Assembly (NCBI GenBank): GCA_900553895.1
Contig: USFB01000023.1
Coordinates: 1-32,915, forward strand
DNA: 32,915 bases
Direction of reading: 5' to 3'
Source: an uncultured bacterium
GTDB taxonomy: Bacteria; Cyanobacteriota; Vampirovibrionia; Gastranaerophilales; Gastranaerophilaceae
Numbering within the stretch: position 1 is the stretch's first letter; the number at the start of each line of letters is the position of its first letter. Position numbers and translations under genes: made by a program. Under the pieces are notes generated by a model, which was not told the origin of the DNA, did no database searches, and saw only the letters and a list, made by a program, of their open reading frames with translations. Positions 8,325 through 16,983 of this stretch are shown piece by piece.

Positions 8325-8352
8325 ATTATAACACTTCAAGATAATTTGCGAA
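8325..8352 (-). promoter_or_regulatory. Promoter of ilvC
   Basis: Minus strand TATAAT (8325-8330) with a weak TTCGCA -35 (8347-8352) at 16 bases. The leader is about 18-20 bases and carries the AAGGAGGG site, so there is no room for an attenuator or leader peptide. Confidence 0.5.
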
Positions 8353-8363
8353 CTATTTACAAG

Positions 8364-8389
8364 AAAGGTGCGTAATAAAACGCACCTTT
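8364..8389. terminator. Terminator after eno, possibly bidirectional
   Basis: AAAGGTGCG (8364-8372) pairs with CGCACCTTT (8381-8389) around an 8-base loop. On the minus strand it lies 8 bases past the eno stop and is followed by CTTG, so the T tract there is short. Confidence 0.7.
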
Positions 8390-8397
8390 TATAATGT

Positions 8398-9705
8398 TTA
8401 ATAAACAGCAAACGCTTTTTTGCCCAAATATTTTGCACTTGTACCAAGTTCTTCTTCAATTCTTAAAAGTTGGTTATATTTTGCCAGCCTGTCAGTTCTC
8501 GAAATAGAGCCTGTCTTAATTAGTCCGCAATTTGTTGCAACCGCTAAATCAGCTATAAAACTATCCTCAGTTTCCCCTGAACGGTGAGAAACTATGGCAG
8601 TATAACCATTTTTCTGTGCCATATAAATTGCATCCAATGTTTCTGTTAATGTTCCTATTTGGTTCGGTTTAATCAATATTGAATTTGCTACATGCTTTTC
8701 AATACCATCTTTTAGGCGGGAAGTATTTGTTACAAATAAATCATCACCTACTAATTGGCATTTCTTACCCAATTTCTCTGTTAAATTTTGCCATCCTAAC
8801 CAGTCATCTTGCGCTAAGCCGTCTTCTATAGATATAATCGGATAATCTCTAACTAATTCATCTAAATATTCAATAATATCTTCTGATGTTAATTTTCGAT
8901 TTTCGCCCTTCAAAAAATATCTGCTGAGTGAACAAACTCCATTTGAACATTCGCCTTCTTCATAAAGTTCAGAAGCTGCAACATCAAGACAAAGTTTCAC
9001 ATTATTAGTATTATATCCTGCCTTTTCTATAGCAAGGATAATAATTTCAATAGCTTCTCTAGTTGAACTTAAATTAGGAGCAAAACCTCCTTCATCACCT
9101 ACCGTTGTTGATAGTCCTTTTTCACATAAAATACGTTTGAGTGCGTGAAAAATTTCTGAACCAGTTTTTAATGCGTCAGAAAAGCTTGAAACACCGACAG
9201 GGGCAATCATAAATTCTTGTATATCAAGATTGTTATTTGCATGCGCTCCTCCATTTAAAATATTCATCATTGGTGTGGGTAGAGTTTTTCCTACAATTCC
9301 GCCTAAATATTTGTAAAGCGGTAATTCATAATAATCAGCAGCAGCTCTAGCACAAGCAAGTGAAACCGCAAGAATTGCATTCGCGCCTAAAGTCGATTTA
9401 TTAAAACTGCCGTCCATTTCAAGCATTAGACTGTCTATTAATGGTTGGTCAGTTACATCTTCTCCCAGAAGATTTGGAGTAATAATCGAATTAATATTGT
9501 CTATAGCTTTTAAAACACTTTTGCCTAAATAATCTGTTTTAATATTATCTCTAAGTTCCTTTGCTTCATAAATTCCGGTTGAAGCACCTGATGGAACGGA
9601 AGCTCTGCCATAAGAACCATCAATAAGTTTAACATCAACTTCAACGGTTGGATATCCTCTCGAATCCAGTATTTGTCTGGCTTTTATATCTTCAATTTCG
9701 CACAT
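8398..9705 (-). CDS. eno: Enolase (phosphopyruvate hydratase)
   Basis: Converts 2-phosphoglycerate to phosphoenolpyruvate in glycolysis; Mg2+-dependent homodimer or octamer in the cytoplasm. 435 residues, usual length. The N-terminal domain carries ARQILDSRG and the mobile loop SGASTG (residues 39-44). GGAHANNNLDIQEF follows at 152-165. Catalytic Glu205 lies in GDEGGFAPN and Lys346 in ILIKPNQ. Metal ligands are expected at Asp241, Glu294 (SIEDGL) and Asp321 (VGDDLF). The substrate loop SHRSGETED is at 373-381. One small oddity: the usual SRGNPTVE reads SRGYPTVE. The start follows a GAGGAGC site. It is divergent from the permease gene at 9820 and ends in its own terminator. Confidence 0.97.
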   Translation of the reverse strand: MCEIEDIKARQILDSRGYPTVEVDVKLIDGSYGRASVPSGASTGIYEAKELRDNIKTDYLGKSVLKAIDNINSIITPNLLGEDVTDQPLIDSLMLEMDGSFNKSTLGANAILAVSLACARAAADYYELPLYKYLGGIVGKTLPTPMMNILNGGAHANNNLDIQEFMIAPVGVSSFSDALKTGSEIFHALKRILCEKGLSTTVGDEGGFAPNLSSTREAIEIIILAIEKAGYNTNNVKLCLDVAASELYEEGECSNGVCSLSRYFLKGENRKLTSEDIIEYLDELVRDYPIISIEDGLAQDDWLGWQNLTEKLGKKCQLVGDDLFVTNTSRLKDGIEKHVANSILIKPNQIGTLTETLDAIYMAQKNGYTAIVSHRSGETEDSFIADLAVATNCGLIKTGSISRTDRLAKYNQLLRIEEELGTSAKYLGKKAFAVY

Positions 9706-9784
9706 AATTGCTCCTCTCTTTTTTTATAAGATTAAAAAAAAATGTTATGTAGAACTATTCAACAGTCAGGTAAAGTTTTTTTAT

Positions 9785-9813
9785 TTGAGAAACACTATAA
9801 ATTGTAGTAAGAT
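9785..9813 (+). promoter_or_regulatory. Promoter giving a leaderless mRNA
   Basis: TTGAGA (9785-9790), a 17-base spacer and TAAGAT (9808-9813). Only 6 bases separate the -10 box from the ATG at 9820, so transcription should start at or next to the A of the start codon. No Shine-Dalgarno sequence is present. Confidence 0.6.
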
Positions 9814-9819
9814 AAACCT

Positions 9820-10551
9820 ATGATTAAGTTTTTTGGTAATTGTGTAGAAAATCTTTATAAAAGTATTGTTTATCTTGTAACAGGACGTTCGAGATGGACA
9901 CACATTATAGCACAAGCAGCTTCTATCAGCTATGATTCGCTCGTAATCTCACTTGTTATAGCTTTTGTTTCAGCTGCTGTTATTGCAATTCAGGTTTCCA
10001 AACAATTCCTTATGTCAGGAGCAGAAGCTTATGTTGGCGGTTCAATAGCTGTTGTGATGATTAGAGAAATAGCACCAGGTTTTGTAGCCTTAGCAATAGG
10101 TGCAAGAGCAGGCACCGCAATTTCTGCAGAAATCGCAAACATGCAAGTAACTTCTCAAGTTGATGCTATAAAAACTTTAAAAGTCGACCCTATCGGTTAT
10201 TATTTCACACCAAGAATTTTAGCAGCTGCTATTACAGTTCCAATGGTAGTATTAATAGCGGAGGTTGTTGGAATTGCGGGAGGCTTACTCGTTTCAAACG
10301 CAACAATACATTTACATCCGTCAAGATATATTACTTCTGTATGGTTATGGTTAAACACTAGAGATATTTACATAAGTTTGTTAAAAGGTCTAATCTTTGG
10401 AGTTTTAATTGCTCTCGTTTGTGCAACACAAGGTTATAACACAAAAGGCGGAGCAAAAGATGTCGGGGAGTCAACAACAAAAGCTGCGGTATTATCTACG
10501 GTATATATGTTGGTTGCAGATTTTTTAATTAATTTAGTATTTTACTTGTAA
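9820..10551 (+). CDS. MlaE/YrbE-family ABC lipid transport permease
   Basis: 243-residue integral membrane protein of the MlaE family, the permease that, with an ATPase and an MCE protein, moves phospholipids between the inner and outer membranes (TGD1 is the plastid and cyanobacterial-type relative). There are about five membrane segments. The family core reads MIREIAPGFVALAIGARAG (cf. ELAPVLTALLLAGRVG in typical members), then TAISAEIANMQVTSQVDAI and KVDPIGYYFTPR. The C-terminal 'ATQGYNTKGGAKDVGESTTKAAV' block is also typical. No ATPase or MCE gene is adjacent. The start has no ribosome binding site but an excellent promoter right before it. Confidence 0.93.
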   Translation: MIKFFGNCVENLYKSIVYLVTGRSRWTHIIAQAASISYDSLVISLVIAFVSAAVIAIQVSKQFLMSGAEAYVGGSIAVVMIREIAPGFVALAIGARAGTAISAEIANMQVTSQVDAIKTLKVDPIGYYFTPRILAAAITVPMVVLIAEVVGIAGGLLVSNATIHLHPSRYITSVWLWLNTRDIYISLLKGLIFGVLIALVCATQGYNTKGGAKDVGESTTKAAVLSTVYMLVADFLINLVFYL

Positions 10552-10707
10552 TATTTTTCACCAAATAAAATTTGCCAGTTTTATGCCCCTTTTCTGAATT
10601 ACAAAAATCGGGCTGTAAATTTTTGTAACAGTTAATGCTAACTCTCTAAAGTTTTTGTGATATTTGCCGATATATATTTTGTAAGACTAAAGATTAGAGG
10701 TTTTGTT

Positions 10708-12294
10708 ATGGCTGGTGAAATACAAGTTTTGTTTAATAAATATCAACAAAAATATCCGCTTTATACAAAAGAAGCAATTGTTGATACTATGCTGAAAGAT
10801 GGAGTTATAACTCCTGATATTGCTAAAAAAATAAAATCTGGAACAAGTTTATTTTTATTGGACAATAGTTTTTCAAGCAAAAACACAAATAAAGATTTGA
10901 ACATGACCGAGATTTTTGGAGGTAGTTTTAGGAAGCAAAAAGCAAAACCAAAAACAAATTTTAACAGACAAGTAGAAGCGACTTTTCAATCTAAAACCCA
11001 AGGAGATTGTTGGTTGTTATCAGATATTAACGCTTTAAATTGCACTGAATGGGGACGAAAAGCCATACATGATGCGATTATTCCGGATGCAAATAATACG
11101 GGCGGAGTTACAATAAAATTCAAAGGCTCGCCATTAAAACAAAAATCTTTTCATATTTCAGCAAATGAAATCATCAAAGCCAAGAAAAGCGGAAATTACG
11201 CTAAAGGTGATGATGATATGATAGCGTTTGAGCTTGCGACAGAAAAGCTTTCGAAAATGATAGAAAAAGCCGGACTTGGTAAGAGAGTGACTGGCTTTGA
11301 TGGTCAAATTAATCACAAATCGTATATCGCAGGTGGTGGTATGTATAACAAAAATGGCGATACAATGGACATTTCAACTCTTATCACCGGCAGAAAAGAT
11401 GTAATGATATCATTTACGCGTGACACAAAGGTCCCGGATGAATTTTTGAAAAAATTAGCAAAAAACAATGATAATACGGCTTCTGTATGTACTTTTAATT
11501 CTATGCATGACGTTATGGGTAGAGCAAAAGATGATCCTGTACATGGAAATCACGCTTATGCAATCAAAAACATTGAATATGGAAAATCTGTAACTGTAAT
11601 AGATCCTTATCATGCTGATAAAGAAATTAAACTTTCATGGAAAAAATTCTTGTATGACGTTGAACGTATTACAATTTCCAGCAAAGATAATTCTGTAAAA
11701 AATGAATTAGAAAGCTTAATTCCCCAACAATTGAAAAATGAAATCCTTGAGGCAGGTAGAAATTCTGCCAAAATGAATGATGAAAATTCTCAAAGACAAA
11801 TTGATGTCAAAATTTGGGAACAAACATTCCCGGAAGTCGCGAAAATTCTAATTGGTTTTGGTATTCCAAAAGAAGAAATTAAATTTAATAAAGTAAATGA
11901 CATTATAAAAACAGATTTTCTTAAAAAGAATGACTTTTCTTTAACTTATGATGGTCTTTCAAGAAAAATACCTTTTGACAAACGGAAGCCATCTACAGAA
12001 AAAGTAAACAAAGATAATGTACTTTTACTATTGGATGTAAAACCTGATTTTATTCAATTCCTGGATAAATCTAAATCAGGTTGGGGCAAAGGTGAAGAAA
12101 AGAAACAACTTATATCACCTATAATCAACGCATTAGCAGAAAAAGCAAAAGAAGTCGAAATTAACAACAAAACTATCACTGATTTTAAAACAAAATGCAA
12201 TAAAGAATTAGATGCAATTTTTTATACAGATGAAAAAGTTATTCAAAAAGAAGTTGATAACATAATAAAATTAATCAAAGCTAAAGAGCATTAG
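10708..12294 (+). CDS. Calpain-like (C2/papain-fold) cysteine protease
   Basis: 528 residues from ATG 10708. The frame opens upstream at 10657, but AGAGG 7 bases before 10708 marks the better start. Residues 97-110 read KTQGDCWLLSDINAL, the calpain active-site cysteine motif (Cys101). The histidine motif is GNHAYAIKNIEYG (His282), followed by VTVIDPYHADKEIKLSW, where calpains have NPWG and a Trp. The third catalytic residue would be Asp299 in place of Asn. Between them, DDDMIAFELATEKL and DISTLITG match the calpain core. The N-terminal 90 residues are variable, and the 200-residue C-terminal part is helical, lysine-rich and unrecognised. There is no signal peptide, so it is cytoplasmic or exported by a non-Sec route. 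It converges with an EF-hand gene by 4 bases. Confidence 0.8.
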   Translation: MAGEIQVLFNKYQQKYPLYTKEAIVDTMLKDGVITPDIAKKIKSGTSLFLLDNSFSSKNTNKDLNMTEIFGGSFRKQKAKPKTNFNRQVEATFQSKTQGDCWLLSDINALNCTEWGRKAIHDAIIPDANNTGGVTIKFKGSPLKQKSFHISANEIIKAKKSGNYAKGDDDMIAFELATEKLSKMIEKAGLGKRVTGFDGQINHKSYIAGGGMYNKNGDTMDISTLITGRKDVMISFTRDTKVPDEFLKKLAKNNDNTASVCTFNSMHDVMGRAKDDPVHGNHAYAIKNIEYGKSVTVIDPYHADKEIKLSWKKFLYDVERITISSKDNSVKNELESLIPQQLKNEILEAGRNSAKMNDENSQRQIDVKIWEQTFPEVAKILIGFGIPKEEIKFNKVNDIIKTDFLKKNDFSLTYDGLSRKIPFDKRKPSTEKVNKDNVLLLLDVKPDFIQFLDKSKSGWGKGEEKKQLISPIINALAEKAKEVEINNKTITDFKTKCNKELDAIFYTDEKVIQKEVDNIIKLIKAKEH

Positions 12295-12782
12295 CTTACA
12301 ATGTTTTGGATATCTTCAACAAATTCTTTTACATCCGTAACCACATTACGAGAATATTTGTTATAAAAATTAGATGCTTGTTTTTTTGCAAAATCAAATA
12401 GTTGGGATTTGCTATCATTACCTAAATTAGAGTTATCTAAAAGCGAAGTAAAAAACGTTACCGCTTCTGAAGTTGTCACACTTCCATCGCCATCCAAATC
12501 CAACATATTAGTTTCATTAGCTTTTTCAGACGTCATTTTCTCGCCCAAAATCTCCATCTGGTCTTGAACTTTTTCTGAAAAATCCACATTCTCAATTTTC
12601 ATTCCTGCAGGCATACCAAGCGATGCAAAAATATTATTATTTTCTTCTTTAGGTTTAACTTCCATTTGTTTTTCCAACAAATCAGAAAACGTGGTGTCAT
12701 TCAAATCCAAATTTTGTGAGGGATTTAGGCCGCCAACCCCAACTGAAGATATTCCACCTATAAAATTTGATACTAAACTCAT
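12291..12782 (-). CDS. Protein with a canonical EF-hand calcium-binding loop
   Basis: 163 residues, no signal peptide. A textbook EF-hand loop DLDGDGSVTTSE lies near residues 95-106, with Asp at 1, 3 and 5, Gly at 6 and Glu at 12, flanked by helices (EKANETNML before, AVTFFTSLLDN after). The N-terminal 40 residues are Gly/Ser/Asn-rich with NLDLNDTTFSDLLEKQ. The middle has an amphipathic helix (VDFSEKVQDQMEILGEKM). It resembles no named family I know. Its stop codon shares 4 bases with the stop of the convergent calpain-like gene. Ca2+ binding is expected from the motif; function unknown. Confidence 0.8.
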   Translation of the reverse strand: MSLVSNFIGGISSVGVGGLNPSQNLDLNDTTFSDLLEKQMEVKPKEENNNIFASLGMPAGMKIENVDFSEKVQDQMEILGEKMTSEKANETNMLDLDGDGSVTTSEAVTFFTSLLDNSNLGNDSKSQLFDFAKKQASNFYNKYSRNVVTDVKEFVEDIQNIVS

Positions 12783-12828
12783 AATTTTATTATATATATT
12801 TTTTTTGCTTTACAACTCCTGCAAACAG

Positions 12829-12857
12829 TTGAACTCAAGTAAATGTTACGATATAAT
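12829..12857 (+). promoter_or_regulatory. Promoter of the exported-protein gene at 12880
   Basis: TTGAAC (12829-12834), a 17-base spacer and TATAAT (12852-12857). Transcription from here would start near 12864, which supports the start at 12880 and rules out the upstream in-frame ATG at 12691. Confidence 0.75.
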
Positions 12858-12879
12858 GTTTACTATCGGGAGAGTTTAC

Positions 12880-13527
12880 ATGAAAAAGATTTTTTTAAGT
12901 TTAATATTAGCAAGTTCACTATCTTTGAGCACATTTGCGAGTGACACATTAAACATTCCATATAAAAATTTAAAGAAAAACGCTAAAATAACTTATAATG
13001 AAGAACTTGACAGTTGGTCTACAAAAGTCAATAAACATTCTCCCGATGTATTTGTTAAAAATATTTCGGATAATAATACATCCGAATACTTATATCCTGA
13101 TGAAACATTGGCGTTTTCTACAAATTGTAATTATGAATTTTTAAATGGTAAAGATTTAATCGGATACTCAAATTCTGATTTAAAATTCTATGATTTTGCG
13201 TTTCTGAACGGAGAACTTACCAAAAGAGAATTAACGGAAGAAGAAATTCAGACACTTTTCCCAAACTTCAAGATAATCAAAATTTCTGAATTCAGTCCTA
13301 AAACCAGTTCTTTAAAAATAAAAAAACATAATCTTAGCGAAAAAATTATTATTCTGAACGATACAGATAAAAATTTTGAGAATTATACTTTTACATCAGG
13401 GAATACAAAAATCAACATTTATGAACTGGCAGGTTTTATAGAAATTAGAAAAAAAGGCATGATTCAGTTTTCACACTTCGGAGAGAACACGAAATCTACA
13501 CCTTGGTTTATCTTGCTTGTAAGATAA
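12880..13527 (+). CDS. Exported protein of unknown function
   Basis: 215 residues from ATG 12880, with GGGAG upstream and a strong promoter at 12829-12857. The signal peptide MKKIFLSLILASSLSLSTFA is clear. The mature protein is rich in Lys, Asn and Ser and alternates short beta-like stretches. It includes two Tyr/Leu/Asp motifs, a FKIIKISEFSPK segment and an aromatic C-terminus ending TPWFILLVR. I do not recognise a domain. It is 14 bases or more from the MATE gene downstream, which has its own promoter, so the two may be transcribed separately. Periplasmic or surface location inferred. Confidence 0.8.
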   Translation: MKKIFLSLILASSLSLSTFASDTLNIPYKNLKKNAKITYNEELDSWSTKVNKHSPDVFVKNISDNNTSEYLYPDETLAFSTNCNYEFLNGKDLIGYSNSDLKFYDFAFLNGELTKRELTEEEIQTLFPNFKIIKISEFSPKTSSLKIKKHNLSEKIIILNDTDKNFENYTFTSGNTKINIYELAGFIEIRKKGMIQFSHFGENTKSTPWFILLVR

Positions 13528-13549
13528 ATCACTAAATACTTATGGAATA

Positions 13550-13558
13550 TGTTATAAT
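13550..13558 (+). promoter_or_regulatory. Extended -10 promoter of the MATE gene
   Basis: TGTTATAAT is an extended -10 element (TG, one base, TATAAT). Transcription from it begins near 13565, downstream of the ATG at 13542, so translation must start at 13578. Confidence 0.55.
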
Positions 13559-13577
13559 CATTTTGAGGCTAACCGAG

Positions 13578-14972
13578 ATGATAAATGATTTAACAAAGGG
13601 CGCACCATTAAAATTAATGCTGTTGTTTTCTATTCCTCTGCTTATCGGGAATATTTTCCAACAATTCTACAATGTCGCAGATATTATTATTGTCGGCAGA
13701 ACTCTTGGCATGAATGCCCTTGCGGCAGTAGGTGCGGTATCACCGTTATTTTTCCTGATAATGTTTATAATTGTCGGACTTACTAACGGATTTTCAGTAA
13801 TTACTGGACAGAAGTTCGGTGCAAAAGATTTTGACGCTGTCAGACATTCTGTAACAATGTCTACGATTTTGAGCTTTGCCTTTACGCTTTTGTTTACTGT
13901 ATTTTGTGCGGTTTTTATGAACCAAATCTTATATTTAATGAATGTACCTCAAGAAATATATAAAGACGCATATTATTACATTCAAATTGTTGTAATCGGC
14001 TTATTCGTCGCTAACTTTTATAATCTTTTGGCAAGTATAATCAGAGCTCTGGGGGATAGCATGACTCCTCTATATTGTTTAATTATAGCTTCTGTAATAA
14101 ATATATTTTTAGCATTATTATTTATACTGCAATTTCATTTGGGTGTTCCGGGTTCTGCTCTTGCCCTAGTACTTTCTCAAGCAATATCAGGACTTTTATG
14201 CGTTTGGTATGTAAAAAAACATTTTCCAATTCTTCACCTTAAAAAACAAGATTGGATTTTTAACTGGAAAACCGAATTCTCATTTGCAATGAAACACTTA
14301 AAAGTCGGAGTTCCAATGGCTGTACAATTTGCCATATTGGGTTTAAGTATATTAATTATTCAAAGCGTTTGCAATACTTTTGGTGCAAATGTAATTGCAG
14401 CATTTACTGCAGCTCTGCGAATAGAACAAATTGCAACATTACCAATGATTTCTTTTGGAGTTGCACTGGCATCTTTTGTAGCGCAAAATTTTGGCGCAGG
14501 ATGTTTTTCAAGAATAAGATTTGGCGTAAAAAAAGCATCGCTTATCAATTTGGGCTTAAGCATAGTTATGGCATTTATAATGCATTTCTTTGGCGGAGAT
14601 TTGGTAAGAATTTTTATCGGCTCAGGTAACGAAGCCGTTGTTAAAATCGCCCACGATTATTTGTTTAGAAGTTCACTTTTTTATTTTTTCCTTGCTCAAA
14701 TTTTTATATATAGAAACGCCCTTCAAGGACTTGGACGAGCCGTTATCCCGATGCTTGCATCTATTGGCGAACTTTTAATGCGAGCTTTCGCTGCTATTTA
14801 TCTGGCAACAAAAATCGGTTACTTTGGCGTATTTTATGCCGGCCCTATTGCTTGGATAGCTGCATCATTGGTTTTAGCAATCGGATACTATTCTTCTATC
14901 AAAAGCTTCATATTTAAAACCCAATTAAAATTAAGACAGAAAAAAATACTTAGCAACATTTTAATTCACTGA
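13578..14972 (+). CDS. MATE-family multidrug/Na+ (or H+) antiporter
   Basis: Twelve-helix efflux protein that exchanges cations for drugs or metabolites across the inner membrane. 464 residues. The start at 13578 is chosen because the MATE core begins at once (MINDLTKGAPLKLMLLFSIP) and GAGG lies upstream, while an extended -10 promoter covers the longer frame. The family features are NIFQQFYNVADIIIVGR in helix 1, the two bundled halves (second half near GVPMAVQFAILGLSILII) and a conserved APIAWIAASLVL near the end. The substrate cannot be told from the sequence. Its last 23 bases overlap the end of the convergent small gene at 14950-15180. Confidence 0.9.
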   Translation: MINDLTKGAPLKLMLLFSIPLLIGNIFQQFYNVADIIIVGRTLGMNALAAVGAVSPLFFLIMFIIVGLTNGFSVITGQKFGAKDFDAVRHSVTMSTILSFAFTLLFTVFCAVFMNQILYLMNVPQEIYKDAYYYIQIVVIGLFVANFYNLLASIIRALGDSMTPLYCLIIASVINIFLALLFILQFHLGVPGSALALVLSQAISGLLCVWYVKKHFPILHLKKQDWIFNWKTEFSFAMKHLKVGVPMAVQFAILGLSILIIQSVCNTFGANVIAAFTAALRIEQIATLPMISFGVALASFVAQNFGAGCFSRIRFGVKKASLINLGLSIVMAFIMHFFGGDLVRIFIGSGNEAVVKIAHDYLFRSSLFYFFLAQIFIYRNALQGLGRAVIPMLASIGELLMRAFAAIYLATKIGYFGVFYAGPIAWIAASLVLAIGYYSSIKSFIFKTQLKLRQKKILSNILIH

Positions 14973-15180
14973 TAAGCTTTAAAGATTCAATTTGTTTTTC
15001 TGAAATTACAGATAAGGCCGAATGAATATTTGAAATATAATCCAATTCCATATTGAATTCACACGCATCTTTTAACAAATCTATAAGACAAGAATTAACA
15101 GTAATAAGATTTTCTAATTCTTTTCTTTTGTCTTTAAAATCAGGTGTTTCTACTTCATTTTCTAAAAATTCTTCTTGCAT
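14950..15180 (-). CDS. Small coiled-coil protein of unknown function
   Basis: 76 residues from ATG 15178-15180, chosen because AAAGGA lies just upstream; a longer in-frame open stretch up to 15255 has no such site. The chain is acidic at the N-terminus (MQEEFLENEVETPD), followed by a helical stretch with heptad-like spacing (LENLITVNSCLIDLLKDACEF) and a second helix (LSVISEKQIESLKLISEL), ending in two cysteines. No homologue recognised. It overlaps the 3' end of the MATE gene by 23 bases on the opposite strand. Confidence 0.6.
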   Translation of the reverse strand: MQEEFLENEVETPDFKDKRKELENLITVNSCLIDLLKDACEFNMELDYISNIHSALSVISEKQIESLKLISELKCC

Positions 15181-15299
15181 ACATATCCTTTCTATTGTAA
15201 AATACATAGAGAAATAATACAAATTGATTATAAACTCATTAATATTTTTTGTCAATATTTTAATGAGTTGTCGGATTACAAATTTATTTTGAGGACATT

Positions 15300-15863
15300 A
15301 TGAAACTGATACTTGCATCAAATTCGCCACGCAGAAAACAAATTTTAAACGACATGGGATTGGAATTCGAAGTTATACCGTCAAATTATGACGAAAAACT
15401 TTCAGATAACATCTTTTCCTATGAAAAGATAGAAGACTTAGCAACACAAAAATGTCTTGATGTTGTTAGGCGTGTAAAAAACGGTGAAACAGTTTTAGCT
15501 GCTGACACTGTTGTCGTTTTACATAATAAAATTTTAGGCAAACCTCATTCAAAAGAAGTAGCGTTTGAAATGTTAAAAGAATTATCAGGCGCAACCCATT
15601 CGGTTGTAACTTCAATTTGCGCAATCAATACAAAAACAAATCGTGCTGCGCTTTTATCGACTACAAGTTATGTTAGATTTACCGAATGGACAGATGAAAT
15701 GATTCATTATTATATAGATAATTTTAATCCGCTCGATAAAGCCGGAAGTTACGGAATACAAGAACTTCCTCCAAATTATCTGGATAAATTTGAAGGAAGT
15801 TTTGAAAATATTGTAGGGCTTGCGCCGGAAAGCGTTGAGGCTGTACTTAATCAGATTAAGTAG
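15300..15863 (+). CDS. maf: Maf-family nucleotide pyrophosphatase
   Basis: Housecleaning enzyme that hydrolyses non-canonical or canonical nucleoside triphosphates to monophosphate and pyrophosphate; linked to septum inhibition. 187 residues, the normal size. It has LASNSPRRKQIL at the N-terminus, EV.PS.YDE, the active-site block VLAADTVV, the LGKP loop, and the C-terminal DKAGSYGIQE and GSFENIVGLAPE signatures. The DKAG.YGIQ form points to the dTTP/UTP-specific group. GAGG is 7 bases upstream. It stands alone between two oppositely oriented genes. Confidence 0.95.
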   Translation: MKLILASNSPRRKQILNDMGLEFEVIPSNYDEKLSDNIFSYEKIEDLATQKCLDVVRRVKNGETVLAADTVVVLHNKILGKPHSKEVAFEMLKELSGATHSVVTSICAINTKTNRAALLSTTSYVRFTEWTDEMIHYYIDNFNPLDKAGSYGIQELPPNYLDKFEGSFENIVGLAPESVEAVLNQIK

Positions 15864-15881
15864 AAGTTATTTTTAATAATT

Positions 15882-16940
15882 TTAATTTTCTTCACCAGGC
15901 AAACCCAAAGAAATTCTTTTATCTTTCGGATTAAATTTAACAATCTTAGTATTAATCTTGTCACCGGCATTCAAAATACAATTATTCGCATTTTGATATT
16001 CAGTTAAAGCTGTTTGAGGTAGCAAAGCTTCTACACCTGCCATAACTTCAACAAACGCGCCAAAAGGTTTAATTCTTGTAATTACACCTTCCTTAACATC
16101 ACCTTCTTTAAGCTCTTCTTCTGCTTTTATCCATGGATCAGGCTCAGTGTTCTTTAAACTTAGACTGATTCTTTGTTTATTATAGTCAACATCAATGATT
16201 TCAACATTGATTTCTTGACCTACCTTCAACAAATCAGTCGGATGTTCAACCCATTTCCAAGAAATTTGTGAAAGCGGTAGTAAACAATCAACACCGCCGA
16301 CATTTACAAATGCACCGAAGTCTGTAATTCTTACAACTTCACCTTTTACAATTTGACCGACTTCTACTTGTTCAAATACACTCTTTCGAGTTTCTGCCAT
16401 ATTTGATTCAAAAACTTTTCTGTTAGACAAAATCAAATTGTTTTGAGATTTATCTAAAGTCAAAATCTTAACATCAATTTTGTCGCCAATATTTGCAATA
16501 GTTTCTCTTGCACAAAGTTGTCCTTGAGGGATAAAGCCTTGAACTCCTGAAATATCAACAACCACACCACCTCTAACGATTTGTGAAATAACAACAGAAA
16601 TTGTTTCATCGGCTTCTTTAACTTTTTCTAATTCTGCCCAAGTATGAGCAAGATGAACTTTTTTGTAAGAAAGTAAAAATCTTCCATTTTCATCACAATC
16701 TTGAGTAATCAAAAATTCGTACTCAGTGTTTTTTTCTAAAACATTTTCAACTTTTGCACTCTTATCAGATGAAACCTCATAACTTGGAACAAAAGCTGTA
16801 CTTTTCGAGCCAATATCTACTATAGCACCATTAGATTCATAATCACAAACCACACCTTTTACGATATCCCCACGTTTAAAATTGTAATCGTACTTCGCTA
16901 AAAGCGATTCAAAATCGCAATCTGAATACTGTTGAACCAT
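15882..16940 (-). CDS. rpsA: S1 RNA-binding protein (ribosomal protein S1-like, four S1 repeats)
   Basis: 352 residues with four consecutive S1 domains at about residues 22-94, 108-175, 192-265 and 277-347. The third is the most canonical (GQIVKGEVVRITDFGAFV ... QRISLSLK). Ribosomal S1 binds the 30S subunit and unfolds mRNA leaders during initiation. Short S1 proteins of three or four repeats are usual in Cyanobacteria and relatives, whereas E. coli S1 has six. AAGGAG lies 5 bases before the ATG, and an extended -10 promoter is upstream. No C-terminal extension. The second domain has the pattern VRGGVVVDISG, typical of the second S1 repeat. Confidence 0.9.
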   Translation of the reverse strand: MVQQYSDCDFESLLAKYDYNFKRGDIVKGVVCDYESNGAIVDIGSKSTAFVPSYEVSSDKSAKVENVLEKNTEYEFLITQDCDENGRFLLSYKKVHLAHTWAELEKVKEADETISVVISQIVRGGVVVDISGVQGFIPQGQLCARETIANIGDKIDVKILTLDKSQNNLILSNRKVFESNMAETRKSVFEQVEVGQIVKGEVVRITDFGAFVNVGGVDCLLPLSQISWKWVEHPTDLLKVGQEINVEIIDVDYNKQRISLSLKNTEPDPWIKAEEELKEGDVKEGVITRIKPFGAFVEVMAGVEALLPQTALTEYQNANNCILNAGDKINTKIVKFNPKDKRISLGLPGEEN

Positions 16941-16974
16941 TCGTATTCTCCTTTTTCATAATAAACACGAGGTT

Positions 16975-16983
16975 ATTATAGCA
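16975..16983 (-). promoter_or_regulatory. Extended -10 promoter of the S1 gene
   Basis: On the minus strand TGCTATAAT gives an extended -10 with a perfect TATAAT, about 30 bases before the AAGGAG site. No good -35 is visible, which fits this promoter type. Confidence 0.5.

Noticed and set aside
10657..10707. 17-residue N-terminal extension of the calpain-like protein
   Set aside because: No ribosome binding site before 10657, while AGAGG stands 7 bases before 10708.
12691..12879. Upstream extension of the exported-protein gene at 12880
   Set aside because: It overlaps the EF-hand gene on the other strand, lies before a strong promoter at 12829-12857, and would destroy the signal peptide.
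13542..13577. Upstream start of the MATE gene
   Set aside because: An extended -10 promoter lies inside it, so the mRNA begins later; the MATE core starts at 13578.
15181..15255. 25-residue N-terminal extension of the small coiled-coil protein
   Set aside because: The internal ATG at 15178-15180 has AAAGGA upstream; the longer start has none.
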